Below are positions 18,337-27,142 of a DNA stretch of 64,000 nt, piece by piece. A program made the position numbers and the translations under genes. The notes beneath the pieces were generated by a model, which was not told the DNA's origin, ran no database searches, and saw only the letters and a program-made list of their open reading frames with translations. Positions within the stretch are counted from its first letter, which is position 1; each line of letters starts with the position of its first letter. This DNA comes from JANQOH01 sp965201155 (GTDB lineage Bacteria; Pseudomonadota; Alphaproteobacteria; UBA7887): positions 248,001-312,000 of the forward strand of contig OZ241752.1 in assembly GCA_965201155.1 (NCBI GenBank), given 5' to 3'.

Positions 18337-18796
18337 CCTTCCGCCCCAGATTGCGCGCCAGTTGATCGATTGCCCCGTTCACGAAGCTGACTTCGCGCGA
18401 ACCGAAAAATCCCGCAGCAATATCGACATATTCATTGACAGTAACCGCCGCCGGTACTTGCTCTCCGCGCGACAGTTCATAGGCCGCGACACGCAACAGG
18501 GCGCGCATGGTTTCGCTCAACCGCTCGAAACGCCACCCCTCGGCCAGAACCCCGGCAATCAGCGCATCCGCGGCGCCCCGGTCCTTGGCAGCCCCGCGTG
18601 CAAGCGCGACAAAGAATCCCCGGTCCATGTGTCTCGCCGTATCGGATTGGATGCGGAAATGATCGCGGATCGCCCTCTCCACGCTGTCGCCCGTGAGCGC
18701 GACACGGTAGAGAGTCTGAACGGCTGCGATGCGGGCGCGGCGGCGCTGGGTGCGACCCGCGCGCCGCCGGCTGTTCTCCCCTTCCCCGGCCTCCAT
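18329..18796 (-). CDS. nusB: Transcription antitermination factor NusB
   Basis: 155-residue all-helical RNA-binding protein of rRNA antitermination, acting with NusE (S10). Signatures: ARIAAVQTLYRV near the N-terminus, ELSRGEQVPAAVTVNEYVDI and GFFGSREVSFVNGAIDQLAR. The ATG at 18796 forms a TGATG junction with the ribH stop. A frame extending to 18844 would overlap ribH by 49 bp and adds nothing typical of the family. Downstream it overlaps thiL. Confidence 0.93.
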   Translation of the reverse strand: MEAGEGENSRRRAGRTQRRRARIAAVQTLYRVALTGDSVERAIRDHFRIQSDTARHMDRGFFVALARGAAKDRGAADALIAGVLAEGWRFERLSETMRALLRVAAYELSRGEQVPAAVTVNEYVDIAAGFFGSREVSFVNGAIDQLARNLGRKDG

Positions 18797-19245
18797 CACG
18801 ACGGCGCCTGAAAGCGGCGTCGCAGGGCAATCATCGCCAGGCATGCCTCTGCCGCCGCCGCACCCTTGTTACCGCGGTCGACGGCTGCCCGCTCCCAGGC
18901 TTGAGCACGGTTTTCCGTAGTGAGAATGCCGTAACCGATGGCGAGGCGGCGGTCGACAGCGAGGCCTGCAAGGCTGCGGGCGCTCTCCCCGCAAACATAG
19001 TCGTAATGGGTCGTTTCGCCGCGAATCACGCAACCCAGCGCAACATAGCCGTCAAATGCTCCCGTATCGGCAGCGAAGCTGATCGCGGCCGGAATTTCGA
19101 ACGCGCCGGGCACTTCGGCAATCTCATGCATCGCACCGGCGCGCCCGAGAACCGCCTCACTGCCGGCAATGAGCGCGTCCGCGATATCGCCGTAAAATCG
19201 CGCGGCGACCACGAGAACGCGCGGCGGAGCCTCCATGACAGCCAC
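18796..19245 (-). CDS. ribH: 6,7-dimethyl-8-ribityllumazine synthase
   Basis: Condenses 5-amino-6-ribitylamino-uracil with dihydroxybutanone phosphate in riboflavin synthesis; 149 residues that normally assemble into pentamers or icosahedra. Signatures include VVAARFYGDIADALIAG, VPGAFEIPAA, ALGCVIRGETTHYDYVC, with the catalytic His in THYDY, and YGILTTEN. The GTG at 19245 overlaps the ribBX stop by one base; an ATG three codons later is an alternative. It sits between ribBX, which supplies its substrate, and nusB. Confidence 0.95.
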   Translation of the reverse strand: MAVMEAPPRVLVVAARFYGDIADALIAGSEAVLGRAGAMHEIAEVPGAFEIPAAISFAADTGAFDGYVALGCVIRGETTHYDYVCGESARSLAGLAVDRRLAIGYGILTTENRAQAWERAAVDRGNKGAAAAEACLAMIALRRRFQAPS

Positions 19246-20378
19246 TAGCCGGTCACGTGCGGTATGGGCCTGCGGCCCACCACCCGCAGGCCAAACCCGT
19301 CCAGGCCCACATAGTCATGCTCGACATTGCTGAGCAGCGTCATGACGCGCACGCCGATATCGCGCAGGATCTGCGAGCCTATGCCGATTTCGCGCAGCGC
19401 ATTGCCGGCCCGCCGCCCGCCGCCGGCGACACGGGCGCCGGCGCCATGGTGGCGCGCACTGCCGATCAGCAGCACCACGCCGGCGCCTGCCTTGTCGATC
19501 GCAATCATGGCGTCACGCAGTACACCGTCTCGGCGCCCCTCCACATCGCCCAGCACGTCGGAAAACAGGTCCAGCCGGTGCACGCGGGCCAGGGTCGGCG
19601 TTTCACTGTCGATATCGCCTTTGATAAGCGCCACATGTTCGGCGCCATCCGTCGTATCGTCATAGAGGATAAGCGCGAACCGGCCCGCATGCCGCGTCTC
19701 GATGGTGGTTTCCCATTGCCGTTCAATCAGCCTGTCCTTGCGGTGTCGATAGGCGATCAGGTCGGCAATGGTGCCGATCTTGAGGCCGTGGCGGCGGCAA
19801 TAGTCGATGAGCTGGGAGCGCCGCGCCATCGTGCCGTCTTCATTCATGATCTCGCAGATCACCCCGGCTGGCTGCAACCCCGCCAGCCGCGCGATATCGA
19901 CAGCCGCCTCCGTATGGCCCGCACGCACGAGAACACCCCCGTCGCGCGCCATGATGGGAAATACATGGCCGGGGGTGGCAATGTCGTCGGCGCCGCGCGC
20001 CGGATCGATGGCCGTGCGAATCGTGGTTGCGCGGTCAGCCGCCGAAATCCCCGTCGTAATGCCTTCCTTCGCCTCTATGGAAACCGTAAAGGCCGTGCCG
20101 AAACGGCTGGCATTGCGCCGCTGCATGGGTTCCAGATGCAGGGCGCGCGCCCGCTTGCGGGTCAGCGCCAGACAAACCAGACCGCGCCCGTGGCGCGCCA
20201 TGAAGTTGATTGTCTCCGGCGTCGCGCATTCTGCCGGCACCACCAGATCACCCTCATTCTCGCGGTGTTCATCGTCAACGAGAACGAATAGGCGGCCCTG
20301 CCTCGCATCGTCGATGATTTCCTCGATGCGGGCGAAAACCTCCGCGCCGCCGCGCCCGGAGTCCAGCGCCCCGCTCAC
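19245..20378 (-). CDS. ribB: RibBX: DHBP synthase fused to a degenerate GTP cyclohydrolase II-like domain
   Basis: 377-residue two-domain protein. Residues about 10-210 are 3,4-dihydroxy-2-butanone-4-phosphate synthase with the active-site stretches VLVDDEHRENEGDLVVPAE, FMARHGRGLVCLALT and GHVFPIMARDGGVLVRAGHT. The C-terminal part resembles GTP cyclohydrolase II only in outline: the three zinc-binding cysteines and the RQEGRG catalytic motif are absent, and there is no cysteine where the CDCG motif should be. This matches the proteobacterial RibBX variant, so GTP cyclohydrolase II must be encoded elsewhere. The GTG at 20378 overlaps the ribE stop as GTGA. Confidence 0.9.
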   Translation of the reverse strand: MSGALDSGRGGAEVFARIEEIIDDARQGRLFVLVDDEHRENEGDLVVPAECATPETINFMARHGRGLVCLALTRKRARALHLEPMQRRNASRFGTAFTVSIEAKEGITTGISAADRATTIRTAIDPARGADDIATPGHVFPIMARDGGVLVRAGHTEAAVDIARLAGLQPAGVICEIMNEDGTMARRSQLIDYCRRHGLKIGTIADLIAYRHRKDRLIERQWETTIETRHAGRFALILYDDTTDGAEHVALIKGDIDSETPTLARVHRLDLFSDVLGDVEGRRDGVLRDAMIAIDKAGAGVVLLIGSARHHGAGARVAGGGRRAGNALREIGIGSQILRDIGVRVMTLLSNVEHDYVGLDGFGLRVVGRRPIPHVTG

Positions 20379-20980
20379 GCGGGCGCCTCCGGGCGGTGCC
20401 ATTCCAGCGCGCGCCGTACATAACGCGCCAGCATGTCAATCTCCACATTCACGATGCGACCGGCATCGACCCCGTCAAATGTCGTGGCTGACAGCGTGTG
20501 CGGGATGAGATTGACCGTGAAGCGATCCTCGGACACTTCATTCACCGTCAAGGACACGCCATCGAGCGCCACTGATCCTTTCGGCGCGATATAGGGCGCC
20601 AGCCAATCCGCCATGGCGAACGAAACTTCCACCGAGTCTCCTGCCGGCGCGGCGGCGAGTACCCGCGCGGTTCCATCGATGTGACCGCTCACGAGATGCC
20701 CCCCCAGTTCCGAACCGACCGTCAGGGAGCGCTCCAGATTGATGCGGCTTCCCGCCCGCCATCCGGCGGCGGTCGTGCGGGCCAGGGTTTCCTCCGACAC
20801 TTCGACCGCGAAACTGCCGGGCGCCGTATCAACTACTGTCAGGCAGATACCGGCACAGGCGATCGACGCGCCGAGGTCGATCGCTGCCGTGTCATAGGCG
20901 GTCGTCACCGCGACGCGGGTTTCCCGCGCCCGATCAATGGCGTGAACATGTCCGATGTCACTGACGATTCCGGTAAACAT
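20375..20980 (-). CDS. ribE: Riboflavin synthase, alpha subunit
   Basis: Dismutates two lumazine molecules into riboflavin and the pyrimidine precursor. The 201-residue protein has the two tandem lumazine-binding repeats: the first opens MFTGIVSDIGHVHAID and holds ACAGICLTVVD, the second holds LGGHLVSGHIDGTARV and SVALDGVSLTVNEV. It is translationally coupled to ribBX. The usual upstream neighbour ribD is absent; tRNA-Lys lies 37 bp upstream instead. Confidence 0.95.
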   Translation of the reverse strand: MFTGIVSDIGHVHAIDRARETRVAVTTAYDTAAIDLGASIACAGICLTVVDTAPGSFAVEVSEETLARTTAAGWRAGSRINLERSLTVGSELGGHLVSGHIDGTARVLAAAPAGDSVEVSFAMADWLAPYIAPKGSVALDGVSLTVNEVSEDRFTVNLIPHTLSATTFDGVDAGRIVNVEIDMLARYVRRALEWHRPEAPA

Positions 20981-21017
20981 TGCCCCAACTACTCCGGAAC
21001 GCGACAGTTCGACATGT

Positions 21018-21093
21018 TGGTGAGCCCGGAAGGGATCGAACCTTCGACAACCTGATTAAAAGTCAGGTGCTCTACCAACTGAGCTACGGGCCC
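21018..21093 (-). tRNA. tRNA-Lys (anticodon UUU)
   Basis: A 73-nt cloverleaf plus encoded CCA. The acceptor stem is GGGCCCG with CGGGCTC (one G-T pair), the D-arm is AGCTCAGTTGGTAGAGC, the anticodon loop is CTTTTAA with anticodon TTT, the T-loop is GGTTCGATCC, the discriminator base is A and CCA is at 21018-21020. A near-consensus promoter lies 14 bp upstream. Confidence 0.97.
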
Positions 21094-21106
21094 CAAGCGG
21101 ATGCGA

Positions 21107-21135
21107 AGATTAAGGGGCAGGCGGTTCCGGGTCAA
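21107..21135 (-). promoter_or_regulatory. Candidate promoter of tRNA-Lys
   Basis: On the minus strand TTGACC (21130-21135), 17 bp and TAATCT (21107-21112) end about 14 nt before the mature tRNA 5' end. The minus-35 box lies inside the last codons of tgt. No terminator is visible between the tRNA and ribE, so the rib genes may also use it. Confidence 0.5.
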
Positions 21136-22249
21136 CGAGCCCAGCGCCCGACCGGGCTGTGAACTCCCTGACAAACGCGCATAGCCGCCCGGCCAGAACC
21201 GCCGCCCGCAACTGCGCCATCAACCCTTGATAATAGTGCAGATTGTGCTGTGTCATCAAAACCGCCCCCAGGATTTCGCCCGACCGGACAAGGTGATGCA
21301 GATAGGCGCGGCTGTGGCTGAGGCATGTCGGGCAACCGCATTCCGGGTCCAGCGGTTCGGCGGCATCGGCATGGCGGGCATTGCGAATGTTCAGCTTGCC
21401 GGCGGCGGTAAACGCCTGGCCGTTGCGTCCGGAACGGGTTGGCAGCACGCAGTCGAACATATCGACGCCGGCTGCGACGGCAGCGACAATGTCCTCCGGA
21501 CGGCCGACACCCATGAGATAGCGGGGACGGTCTTTCGGCAGCGCCTCCGCCGTCAGCGCTGCCATATCAATCATCGCCGCCGGCCCCTCGCCCACCGCCA
21601 GACCGCCGATCGCATAACCGTCAAATCCGCAATCCGCCAGACGCGCGGCACTCTCCTGCCGCAGGTCCCCGAACACCGAGCCTTGTACGATCCCGAACAG
21701 GCCATAGCCGGGGCGCGGCGAAAATGCTGCTTTCGAACGCACCGCCCAGCGCAGCGACAGTGCCATGGACTCGGCAGCAGTCGATTTCTCCGCCGGAAAT
21801 GGCGTGCATTCGTCCAGCACCATCGTCACGGTGACGCCGAACGCACCCTGCGCCGCGACGCTTGATTCCGGCGTCAGGCGATGCTTGCTGCCATCAAGAT
21901 GCGAACGAAACGTCACGCCGTCTTCATCGAGACGCCGCAGCGCCGCCAATGACATCACCTGAAACCCGCCGGAATCGGTCAGTACAGGCCCTGGCCACGC
22001 CATGAAGCGCCGCAACCCGCCCAGCGCCGCCATGCGTTCCACGCCGGGGCGCAAAATGAGATGGTAAGTGTTGGCGAGCACCATATCGGCGCCCGAGTCG
22101 GCCAGCATTTGCGGCGTCATGGCCTTCACCGTCGCCGCCGTGCCCACAGGCATGAAGGCCGGCGTTGCTACCGGGCCGTGCGCGGTCAGAAGCCGCCCGG
22201 TACGCGCCGCGCCGTCGGTCGCCGTGATTTCAAACTCCGGCCCGCTCAT
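21110..22249 (-). CDS. tgt: tRNA-guanine transglycosylase (queuosine pathway)
   Basis: Exchanges guanine-34 for preQ1 in tRNAs with GUN anticodons; one tRNA-Asp(GUC) gene is in this window. 379 residues. Signatures: TPAFMPVGTAATVKAMTPQM, MVLANTYHLILRPG, LTDSGGFQVMSL with the catalytic Asp region, SHLDGSKHRLTPE, YLMGVGRPEDIVAAVA with DCVLPTRSGRNGQAFT, and a zinc site in ECGCPTCLSHSRAYLHHL. The start at 22249 overlaps the queA stop as ATGA; a frame extending much further upstream would run through queA. Confidence 0.96.
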   Translation of the reverse strand: MSGPEFEITATDGAARTGRLLTAHGPVATPAFMPVGTAATVKAMTPQMLADSGADMVLANTYHLILRPGVERMAALGGLRRFMAWPGPVLTDSGGFQVMSLAALRRLDEDGVTFRSHLDGSKHRLTPESSVAAQGAFGVTVTMVLDECTPFPAEKSTAAESMALSLRWAVRSKAAFSPRPGYGLFGIVQGSVFGDLRQESAARLADCGFDGYAIGGLAVGEGPAAMIDMAALTAEALPKDRPRYLMGVGRPEDIVAAVAAGVDMFDCVLPTRSGRNGQAFTAAGKLNIRNARHADAAEPLDPECGCPTCLSHSRAYLHHLVRSGEILGAVLMTQHNLHYYQGLMAQLRAAVLAGRLCAFVREFTARSGAGLVDPEPPAP

Positions 22250-23283
22250 GAGCCGGCGGGCGCCAGCAGGCACGCATCGCCATAGGAATAGAAGCGGTAG
22301 CCACCTGTGACGGCATGCGCGTAAGCCTCGTGCATACGCTCCAGGCCGGAAAACGCGCATACCAGCATGAACAGGCTCGAACGAGGCAAATGAAAATTGG
22401 TCAGCAACAGGTCGCACGCCCGGAAGCGGTATCCCGGCGTGATGAACAGGTCGGTTTCGCCGGCAAATGGCCGCACAGCGCCATCCTCTGCAGCGGCGCT
22501 TTCCAACAGCCGGGCGGCAGTTGTGCCGACGGCGACGATGCGCCCGCCTGCCGCACGTGCGGCGTTGATCTCCGCTGCCGCGTCGGCGTCGATTTCCCCC
22601 CATTCGCTGTGCAGGCGATGGTTTTGCGTGTCAGCGGCATGAACGGGGCGGAAAGTGCCGGCCCCGATATGCAGGGTGATTGCAGCGACATCTATTCCCG
22701 CATCGGCCAGCCGCGCCATCAGGTCGGACGTGAAATGCAGTCCCGCCGTCGGCGCGGCCACGGCGCCGGGCTGTCGCGCAAACATCGTCTGATAGTCGGA
22801 TTCATCGCGTCGCTCCGGCCCGGCGGCGCGCTTGATGTAGGGTGGCAGAGGGGCGGTTCCATGGCGCCTCAGCGCGGCGTCGAAATCGGCGCCTTCAAGG
22901 CCGAAATCAAGGGTTACCGCGCCGCGCTCGCCGAGCGCCGCCACACGCGCCTCGAACCCGGCCCCGAAAGTGACGACATGGCCGACAGCCAGGCGCTTGG
23001 CGGGCCGCGCGAACGCTTGCCACAAGCCGCCTTCCAGCGGCCGAACCAGCGTCGCGTCTATGCGCGCCGCGCCGCGAAAGCCCGTCAGGCGGGCCGGTAT
23101 AACCCTGGTATCGTTGACCACCAGCCGGTCGCCCGCCCGCAACACACCGGGAAGGTCACGAACAAGCAGGTCTTGCAGGCCATCGGCGGTCACGCACAAC
23201 AGGCGCGCCGAGTCGCGCGGGACCGCCGGATGCTGCGCTATGCGCCCACGGGGCAGGTCGAAATCGAACAGGTCAACCCGCAT
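22246..23283 (-). CDS. queA: S-adenosylmethionine:tRNA ribosyltransferase-isomerase
   Basis: Adds the epoxycyclopentane ring precursor to preQ1-34 in tRNA, the step after Tgt. 345 residues. Signatures: DLFDFDLPRGRIAQHPA at the N-terminus, VVNDTRVIPARL, YQTMFARQPGAVAAPTAGLHF and NFHLPRSSLFMLVCAFSG. The ATG at 23283 is the natural start for the MRVDLFDFDLP opening. It is coupled to tgt and lies 13 bp downstream of the cyclophilin gene. Confidence 0.95.
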   Translation of the reverse strand: MRVDLFDFDLPRGRIAQHPAVPRDSARLLCVTADGLQDLLVRDLPGVLRAGDRLVVNDTRVIPARLTGFRGAARIDATLVRPLEGGLWQAFARPAKRLAVGHVVTFGAGFEARVAALGERGAVTLDFGLEGADFDAALRRHGTAPLPPYIKRAAGPERRDESDYQTMFARQPGAVAAPTAGLHFTSDLMARLADAGIDVAAITLHIGAGTFRPVHAADTQNHRLHSEWGEIDADAAAEINAARAAGGRIVAVGTTAARLLESAAAEDGAVRPFAGETDLFITPGYRFRACDLLLTNFHLPRSSLFMLVCAFSGLERMHEAYAHAVTGGYRFYSYGDACLLAPAGS

Positions 23284-23296
23284 GGCCGGTGCGCGG

Positions 23297-23833
23297 TTAT
23301 TCCGCGTCCGCCGCCACCCGCATGCGAACAATAACGTCAGGGTCCACCACTGGTTCGCCGCGCTTGATGCGGTCCACGAACTCCATTCCTTCCGATACCT
23401 GCCCCCAGATGGTGTATTGGCCGTCGAGGAACGGAGCGGGTCGGAAACAGATGAAAAACTGGCTGTCGGCGCTGTCGGGATGCCGTGCACGGGCCATCGA
23501 CACCGTGCCGCGCAAATGCTTGGCGACACTCGGCTGCGAGAACTCGGCCGGGATGTTGCGGCCCGACCCGCCGGTGCCGTTGCCGCGCGGGTCGCCGCCC
23601 TGTGCCATGAACCCTTCGATAACACGGTGGAAGGTAAGCCCGTCATAGAAACCCTGCCGCACCAGTTCCTTGATGCGCGAAACATGCTTGGGCGCAATGT
23701 CGGGGCGCAGGTCGATCACGACCCGCCCATATTCGAGGTCCATATAGAGCGTGTTTTCGGGGTCCGCCTGCACTTCATTCGCTGTCATAACAATTCCTGC
23801 CAGGATCAGGGTTTGCAATAGAAAACGTCTCAT
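23297..23833 (-). CDS. Periplasmic peptidyl-prolyl cis-trans isomerase (cyclophilin type)
   Basis: 178-residue cyclophilin with a cleavable signal peptide (MRRFLLQTLILAGIVMTANE, cleavage near VQA), so it acts in the periplasm. Cyclophilin hallmarks are FHRVIEGFMAQGGDPRGNGT, where FHRV holds the catalytic Arg, and HLRGTVSMAR with SQFFICF and LDGQYTIWGQV. It lies between coaD and queA in the conserved gyrA-coaD-ppi-queA-tgt string. A good AAAGGTGA ribosome-binding site precedes the ATG. Confidence 0.93.
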   Translation of the reverse strand: MRRFLLQTLILAGIVMTANEVQADPENTLYMDLEYGRVVIDLRPDIAPKHVSRIKELVRQGFYDGLTFHRVIEGFMAQGGDPRGNGTGGSGRNIPAEFSQPSVAKHLRGTVSMARARHPDSADSQFFICFRPAPFLDGQYTIWGQVSEGMEFVDRIKRGEPVVDPDVIVRMRVAADAE

Positions 23834-23849
23834 TCTCGTTCACCTTTCT

Positions 23850-24371
23850 TCAGCGCGCGGCCCGGCGCGCGGACAAGTGTTCTTCCAGGCACTCGGAAAC
23901 ATTGGCGGGCACGAACGGGGTCACATCGCCGCCCAGAAGAAAAATCTCCTTCACCAGGCGCGAGGCGATGAACTGGATGCCTTCGGACGCCATGAGGAAC
24001 ACGGTTTCGACTTCAGGCTCCAGCCGTGCGTTCATGCCGGCCATCTGGAACTCGTATTCGAAATCCGAGACGGCCCGCAAGCCGCGGATGATAACCGTGG
24101 CATTCTGCGAAACAGTGAAGTGCATCAGAAGGTTCTGAAACGGCTTCACCTGGATGCGCCGGGCAACCGTGTCGCCGCATGCCAACCGCATGGAATCTTC
24201 TACCATGCGCACCCGCTCATCCACGGTGAACATGGGGCCCTTGCCGGCATTTACGGCAACGCCGATCACCAGGCGATCAACCACGCGCAAGGCGCGCCGC
24301 GCAATGTCGACATGCCCGATCGTCGGCGGATCGAACGTGCCGGGGTAAACGCCGATCCTGATGTCGGCCAT
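23850..24371 (-). CDS. coaD: Phosphopantetheine adenylyltransferase
   Basis: Penultimate step of coenzyme A synthesis. 173 residues with the nucleotidyltransferase signature GVYPGTFDPPTIGHVDI, whose T/HxGH motif binds ATP, and IIRGLRAVSDFEYEFQMAGM. A ribosome-binding site AGAAGGAGA precedes the ATG. Downstream of gyrA on the same strand; coaX, for the first step of CoA synthesis, is also in this window. Confidence 0.96.
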   Translation of the reverse strand: MADIRIGVYPGTFDPPTIGHVDIARRALRVVDRLVIGVAVNAGKGPMFTVDERVRMVEDSMRLACGDTVARRIQVKPFQNLLMHFTVSQNATVIIRGLRAVSDFEYEFQMAGMNARLEPEVETVFLMASEGIQFIASRLVKEIFLLGGDVTPFVPANVSECLEEHLSARRAAR

Positions 24372-24433
24372 GTTCCGGGTCTCCTTCTTTTCGGATTGCG
24401 CGCTTGCGCGCCTCTGTCGGCCGGGTGCGTGCG

Positions 24434-27142
24434 TCAGTCTTCTTCCGGCGCGGCGGCGCCGTTTGCGCCAGCGGGCCCGTTGTCGGAGACGAACTCCTCT
24501 CCGAGGCGCGTCACGGATACCACACGATTTCCCTTGTCAATATTGAAGATTCGCACGCCCTTGGTATCGCGCGCAGAAATGCGGATATCGGTCACCGGAC
24601 AGCGAATGAGTTTGCCGCCGTCCGTCACCAGCAGCAATTGGTCCTCATTCTCTACCGGAAACGACGCGACGACCTGACCATTGCGGTCGGAAGTGTCGAT
24701 CGTGGTAACGCCCTTTCCGCCGCGCGCCGTGCTGCGATACTCATAAGCCGAACTGCGCTTGCCATAGCCGTTTTCGGTTACCGTCAGAATGAACTGTTCG
24801 GTGGCGCCCAGCGCATCATATTCCAGATCCGGCTCCACCGACTCGTCTCCACGGCGCCGTGCCGAGGCATAGCGCAGATAATGGTCGCGCCGGTCCCTCT
24901 CCATATCGAAATGCTCCAATATCGACATGGAGACCACCGTATCGCCGTCATCCAGGCGAATGCCGCGTACACCGGTGGAATTCCGGCTGGCAAACCGGCG
25001 CACCCTTCCCACCGGGAAACGAACGCACTGCCCGCTCGCCGCCGCCAGCAACACATCTTGCCGCGCCGTACACGGCAGCACGGCGATCAGCTTGTCCGAA
25101 CCCGCTTCCGCATCATCATCCAGCTTCATGGCAATCTTGCCATTGGCGCGGATATTGGTGAAATCCGACAAGGCGTTGCGGCGGACATGGCCGCGCGAGG
25201 TTGCAAACATCACATGCAGGTCCTGCCACGCTGCCTCATCCTCGGGCAACGGCATCATCGTCGCCACCGTCTCACCGTCGCGCAGCGGCAGCAGGTTGAC
25301 CAGCGGCCGGCCGCGCGCCTGCGGCTCACCCAGCGGCAGACGATAAACCTTCAGCATGTGCGCCATGCCGCGCGTCGTGAAGATCAGCATCGGCGTATGC
25401 GTGTTGGCGGCAAATATCCGCGTGACGAAATCTTCGTCTCGCGGCGTCATGCCGGCCCGTCCCTTGCCGTCGCGCCTCTGCGCGCGGTAGGTGGAAAGGG
25501 GCACGCGCTTGACATAGCCCTTGTGAGTCAGCGTCACCACCATGTCCTCGCGCTCGATCAGGTCTTCGATTGTTTGATCGAGCGCGGCGTCCTCGATGGT
25601 GGTGCGCCGCCCCCCGTCATCGCCGAACTGCTCCGAAACAGCAGTGAACTCATCGCGCATGATGCCTAGAACGCGGACGCGCGAACCCAGTATGTCTAGC
25701 AGGTCGACAATCTCGCCCGTGACCTTCTCCAGCTCCGCAGCCACCTTTTCCCGCTCCAGGCCGGTAAGGCGCTGGAGGCGCAAATCAAGAATAGCGCGCG
25801 CTTGGGTCTCGCTGAGACGGTAGGTGCCATCCTCGCCAACCGTGTGACCAGGCTCGTCAATGAGGCGGATCAACGCCGCAACATCACCGGCGGGCCAGGC
25901 GCGGGCCATCAACTGTGTACGTGCGGTATCGCCGTCGGCAGCGGCGCGGATGAGGGCAATGACTGCATCAATATTCGCCACCGCGACCACAAGCCCCACC
26001 AGCACATGCGCGCGGTCACGCGCCTTGGCCAGCAAATGGCGCGTCCGGCGCACGATCACTTCTTCGCGAAACTCCAGAAACGCCTGAATGATCTGTTTGA
26101 GATCGAGCTGCTCCGGGCGGCCATGATTCAGCGCCAGCGCATTGACCCCGAAATTCGTCTGTAATTGCGTGTAGCGATGAAGCTGACTCAGCACGACGTC
26201 ATGGCTGGCGTCTCGCTTCAGTTCGACCACCACCCGTACACCGTCGCGGTCCGACTCGTCGCGAAGTTCGCTGATCCCTTCAATCCGCTTGTCGCGCACC
26301 GCGTCGGCAATCTGTTCGACAAGGCGGGACTTGTTGACCTGATACGGAATTTCCGTAATCACGATCACCCGCCCGTCCCTTTCGGACGTGGTGCGCCCGC
26401 GCATGGTGATCGAGCCGCGTCCGGTCCGATAGGCGGCGTGGATCCCCGAGCGGCCAACGATCAACCCGCCAGTGGGAAAATCAGGCCCCGGAATATGGCT
26501 CATCAGTTCTTCGACCGTCAGCGCCGGGTTGTCCACCAGCGCCAGACAGGCGTCGATCACTTCACGCAGATTGTGCGGCGGAATATTGGTCGCCATGCCG
26601 ACCGCGATACCACCGGCGCCATTCACCAGAAGATTGGGAAAACGCGCCGGCAGAACCGTCGGTTCGCGCGTCGATTCGTCGTAATTCGGCTGGAAGTCAA
26701 CCGTGTCCTTGTCAAGGTCCTCCAGCAGTTCGCCGGCAACGCGGGCAAGGCGTGCTTCCGTGTAGCGCATGGCCGCCGGCTTGTCGCCGTCCATCGACCC
26801 GAAATTACCCTGACCGTCGATCAACGGCAGACGCATGGAGAATGTCTGCGCCATTCGCACCATCGCGTCGTAAATCGCGTCACCCCCATGCGGGTGATAG
26901 TCGCCCATCACATCACCGACGACATGCGCCGATTTGCGGTGCGGCCGGTTCCATTGGTAACCGTTGTCACCCATCGAATAGAGAATGCGGCGATGCACCG
27001 GTTTGAGACCGTCGCGCAGGTCCGGCAGCGCACGCGCCACGATCACACTCATCGCGTAATCGAGATAGGAGCGGCGCATTTCCGCTTCAATCGATATCGG
27101 CGCGACGTCGGATGGCGCAGGCTGGGCGGGGGTGTCGGTCAC
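24434..27142 (-). CDS. gyrA: DNA gyrase subunit A
   Basis: 902-residue breakage-reunion subunit of gyrase (A2B2). The catalytic tyrosine is Tyr127 in AAMRYTEARL; the tower and coiled-coil domains follow, then a C-terminal six-bladed beta-pinwheel with a GyrA-box-like ARGGKG near the end and an acidic tail. The quinolone-resistance-determining loop reads HPHGGDAIYD (83-92): Gly87 and Asp88 stand where E. coli has Asp82 and Ser83, while Asp92 keeps the Asp87 anchor. The apparent start is GTG at 27142. A promoter candidate lies at 27287-27315, leaving a leader of about 140 nt. Confidence 0.97.
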   Translation of the reverse strand: MTDTPAQPAPSDVAPISIEAEMRRSYLDYAMSVIVARALPDLRDGLKPVHRRILYSMGDNGYQWNRPHRKSAHVVGDVMGDYHPHGGDAIYDAMVRMAQTFSMRLPLIDGQGNFGSMDGDKPAAMRYTEARLARVAGELLEDLDKDTVDFQPNYDESTREPTVLPARFPNLLVNGAGGIAVGMATNIPPHNLREVIDACLALVDNPALTVEELMSHIPGPDFPTGGLIVGRSGIHAAYRTGRGSITMRGRTTSERDGRVIVITEIPYQVNKSRLVEQIADAVRDKRIEGISELRDESDRDGVRVVVELKRDASHDVVLSQLHRYTQLQTNFGVNALALNHGRPEQLDLKQIIQAFLEFREEVIVRRTRHLLAKARDRAHVLVGLVVAVANIDAVIALIRAAADGDTARTQLMARAWPAGDVAALIRLIDEPGHTVGEDGTYRLSETQARAILDLRLQRLTGLEREKVAAELEKVTGEIVDLLDILGSRVRVLGIMRDEFTAVSEQFGDDGGRRTTIEDAALDQTIEDLIEREDMVVTLTHKGYVKRVPLSTYRAQRRDGKGRAGMTPRDEDFVTRIFAANTHTPMLIFTTRGMAHMLKVYRLPLGEPQARGRPLVNLLPLRDGETVATMMPLPEDEAAWQDLHVMFATSRGHVRRNALSDFTNIRANGKIAMKLDDDAEAGSDKLIAVLPCTARQDVLLAAASGQCVRFPVGRVRRFASRNSTGVRGIRLDDGDTVVSMSILEHFDMERDRRDHYLRYASARRRGDESVEPDLEYDALGATEQFILTVTENGYGKRSSAYEYRSTARGGKGVTTIDTSDRNGQVVASFPVENEDQLLLVTDGGKLIRCPVTDIRISARDTKGVRIFNIDKGNRVVSVTRLGEEFVSDNGPAGANGAAAPEED

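Noticed and set aside
18797..18844. Longer NusB starting at 18844
   Set aside because: It would overlap ribH by 49 bp; the TGATG junction at 18796 gives the normal NusB length.
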